Source: Arthrobacter sp.
GTDB lineage: Bacteria; Actinomycetota; Actinomycetes; Actinomycetales; Micrococcaceae
Direction of reading: 5' to 3'
NCBI GenBank assembly: GCA_031178585.1
Contig: JAPSIT010000014.1
Coordinates: forward strand, 1-32,416
DNA: 32,416 bases
Made by a program: the position numbers and the translations under genes. The notes under the pieces were generated by a model. It saw nothing but the letters and a program-made list of their open reading frames with translations. It ran no database searches and was not told the origin of the DNA. Each line of letters begins with the position of its first letter. The first letter of the stretch is position 1. Shown one piece after another: positions 31,052-32,416 of this stretch.

Positions 31052-32093
31052 CGCCATGCTTGAGGACGGCGCGGCTATGACGGGCAACCCGGACGGAGCC
31101 GGAGTCACTCTGTCCATGCAGCAGGCCCTGAACCGCGCCCTCGACGAGATCCTTGCGGAGAACCCCAAGGCAGTGATTTTCGGCGAGGACTGCGGACAGC
31201 TGGGCGGCGTCTTCCGCGTCACTGACGGGCTGCAGGCGAAGCACGGCGCAGACCGGGTCTTCGACACGCCGCTGGCCGAGTCGGGGGTCCTGGGCCTGGC
31301 GGCCGGCCTCGCCATGGCAGGTTTCCACCCACTTCCGGAGGTGCAGTTCGACGGTTTCGCCTATCCCGCCATCAACCAGATCGTCTGCCAGATCGCACGG
31401 CTGAACTACCGCAGCCGGGGCTCGCTGCCGATGCCCGTAACACTGCGGGTGCCGAGTTTCGGCGGCATCCGCGCCCCTGAACACCACGGCGAAAGCCTCG
31501 AAGCCCTATTCGCGCATGTGCCGGGGCTCAAGGTCGTCTCGCCGTCCACCCCTCACGAGGCATACCACCTGCTCAAGTACTCCGCCGCGCGCCCGGATCC
31601 GGTGATCTTCATGGAACCGAAGTCACGCTATTGGCAGAAAGGCGCCGTCGACCTCCATACCGCCGACGCCGGCGGCAGCGCCCCCACCGGGGCCAAGGTC
31701 ATGCGGCAGGGGCGGCACCTCACGCTCGTTGCGTGGGGAGCGATGGTCTCCCGGTGCCTGCAGGTGGCTGATCTGGCGGCCGAGGACGGCATCGACGTCG
31801 AAGTACTGGACCTGCGCTGGCTCAAACCCATCGATGCCGGGGCCCTGGTGACGTCCGTGCAAAAGACGCGGCGCGCCGTCGTCATCCATGAAGCGCCTTT
31901 GACGTCCGGGCTCGGAGCCGAAGTGGCCCAGCTGATCACGCATGGCTGCTTCGACACCCTGAAAGCTCCGGTGGAACGGGTGACGGGCTTCGACGTCCCG
32001 TATCCGTCCGGGGACCTTGAGGATGAATACATTCCCAACATCGACCGGATACTTTTCGGCGTCCAGCGAGTGTTGGAGTACCGACGTGGCTGA
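31044..32093 (+). CDS. 2-oxo acid dehydrogenase E1 component, beta subunit
   Basis: The 349-residue partner of E1 alpha contains AVIFGEDCGQLGGVFRVTDG, DTPLAESGVLGLAAGLAMAG, PEVQFDGFAYPAINQIVCQI, PVTLRVPSFGGIRAPEHHGE, PDPVIFMEPKSRYWQKG and DIDVEVLDLRW-like GIDVEVLDLRWLKPIDAGA. The start at 31044 overlaps the end of E1 alpha by 8 nt and has GGAG 7 nt upstream. An open frame reaching back to 30810 lies in a different frame over E1 alpha and is not coding. The next ORF overlaps its stop by 8 nt. Confidence 0.94.
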   Translation: MSDAMLEDGAAMTGNPDGAGVTLSMQQALNRALDEILAENPKAVIFGEDCGQLGGVFRVTDGLQAKHGADRVFDTPLAESGVLGLAAGLAMAGFHPLPEVQFDGFAYPAINQIVCQIARLNYRSRGSLPMPVTLRVPSFGGIRAPEHHGESLEALFAHVPGLKVVSPSTPHEAYHLLKYSAARPDPVIFMEPKSRYWQKGAVDLHTADAGGSAPTGAKVMRQGRHLTLVAWGAMVSRCLQVADLAAEDGIDVEVLDLRWLKPIDAGALVTSVQKTRRAVVIHEAPLTSGLGAEVAQLITHGCFDTLKAPVERVTGFDVPYPSGDLEDEYIPNIDRILFGVQRVLEYRRG

Positions 32094-32415
32094 AGTTTCC
32101 TTCCCACTGCCCGACCTCGGCGAAGGCCTCATTGAGGCGACCATCCTGGAATGGCTGGTCTCCCCCGGCGACCAGGTCGAGCGCAGCCAGCCGCTCGTCG
32201 AGGTGGAAACCACGAAATCCGCCGTTGAATTGCCAAGCCCGCTGGCGGGTAAGGTGGTGCGTATCCACGGCGGGCCCGGCGACAAGATTAATGTCGGCGA
32301 GCCCCTGATTGTGTTTGAGGTGCCGGACAACACCGCCGGCATCGTGGGCACCGTCCCGAAGGAAGAGGCACCAAAGCGCCGGGTCCGCCTGAGCGCCGTA
32401 CTTGATGAGGACTGA
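32086..32415 (+). CDS. Lipoyl-domain protein (E2 N-terminal domain, stops early)
   Basis: From a GTG that overlaps the E1 beta stop by 8 nt, the frame encodes 109 residues: VAEVSFPLPDLGEGLIEATI, then VEVETTKSAVELPSPLAG with Lys44 as the lipoylation site, and VGEPLIVFEVPDNTAGIVG. A normal E2 would go on through a linker, a subunit-binding domain and a catalytic core (about 400-470 residues). Here TGA follows DED at 32413. Either the lipoyl domain is a separate protein, with the core encoded next (ATG at 32405, overlapping, would start it), or the E2 gene is frameshifted just past the window. The sequence ends one base later, so this cannot be settled here. Confidence 0.8.
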   Translation: MAEVSFPLPDLGEGLIEATILEWLVSPGDQVERSQPLVEVETTKSAVELPSPLAGKVVRIHGGPGDKINVGEPLIVFEVPDNTAGIVGTVPKEEAPKRRVRLSAVLDED

Positions 32416-32416
32416 C

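Overview
The window is high-GC DNA from an actinobacterium, most likely of the Micrococcaceae (Arthrobacter/Pseudarthrobacter type). The evidence is the strong G/C third-position bias, the many lipoproteins with Ala-rich linkers, an NrtR-nadABC operon, an MPT70-like fasciclin lipoprotein and a mix of Shine-Dalgarno and apparently leaderless starts. It looks like ordinary chromosome: there is no insertion sequence, integrase, phage gene or CRISPR array, and two tRNA genes are present.

Left part (1-2534): branched-chain amino acid synthesis, read leftward. ilvD has a promoter with an LtbR/NdgR-like operator on its -10. It is followed by the 5' end of ilvB, which is preceded by a Val/Thr-rich 22-codon leader peptide and an intrinsic terminator, a classical attenuator. 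Next (2610-8660) come a membrane-anchored low-complexity protein, a PQQ-type sugar dehydrogenase lipoprotein, tRNA-Lys(CUU), a proline iminopeptidase, a frameshifted DUF6226-like gene, a small acidic ORF, a MarR regulator, a Bcp peroxiredoxin and tRNA-Leu(UAG).

Middle (8700-21645): an MPT70-like fasciclin lipoprotein, an orphan peptide-type substrate-binding lipoprotein, malate:quinone oxidoreductase, an RND-family permease with no adaptor beside it, a luciferase-like monooxygenase coupled to a MarR regulator behind a palindrome-rich control region, a transglutaminase-like protein, an unknown lipoprotein, a DUF1684 protein and a fumarylacetoacetate hydrolase-family enzyme.

Right part (21659-32416): a leftward NAD de novo operon nrtR-nadA-nadB-nadC-cysteine desulfurase. 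It has a palindrome at its promoter and an unusual 16-17 bp tandem repeat between nadA and nadB. The desulfurase probably supplies sulfur for the NadA Fe-S cluster. Next is an Lrp/AsnC regulator divergent from an APC amino-acid permease. The window ends in the start of a 2-oxo acid dehydrogenase operon (E1 alpha, E1 beta, then a lipoyl-domain ORF that stops after about 109 codons). The E1 operon appears to be transcribed from a leaderless promoter covered by a GTGAC-N4-GTCAC dyad.

I see no wholly unknown multi-gene system. The most interesting items are regulatory (ilvB attenuator, ilvD operator, nad intergenic repeat, LLM/MarR palindromes, recurrent TAnnnT-N6/7-ATG starts), the stand-alone lipoyl ORF and the decayed DUF6226 gene. 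All family names are from recognition of motifs by eye; no search was run.
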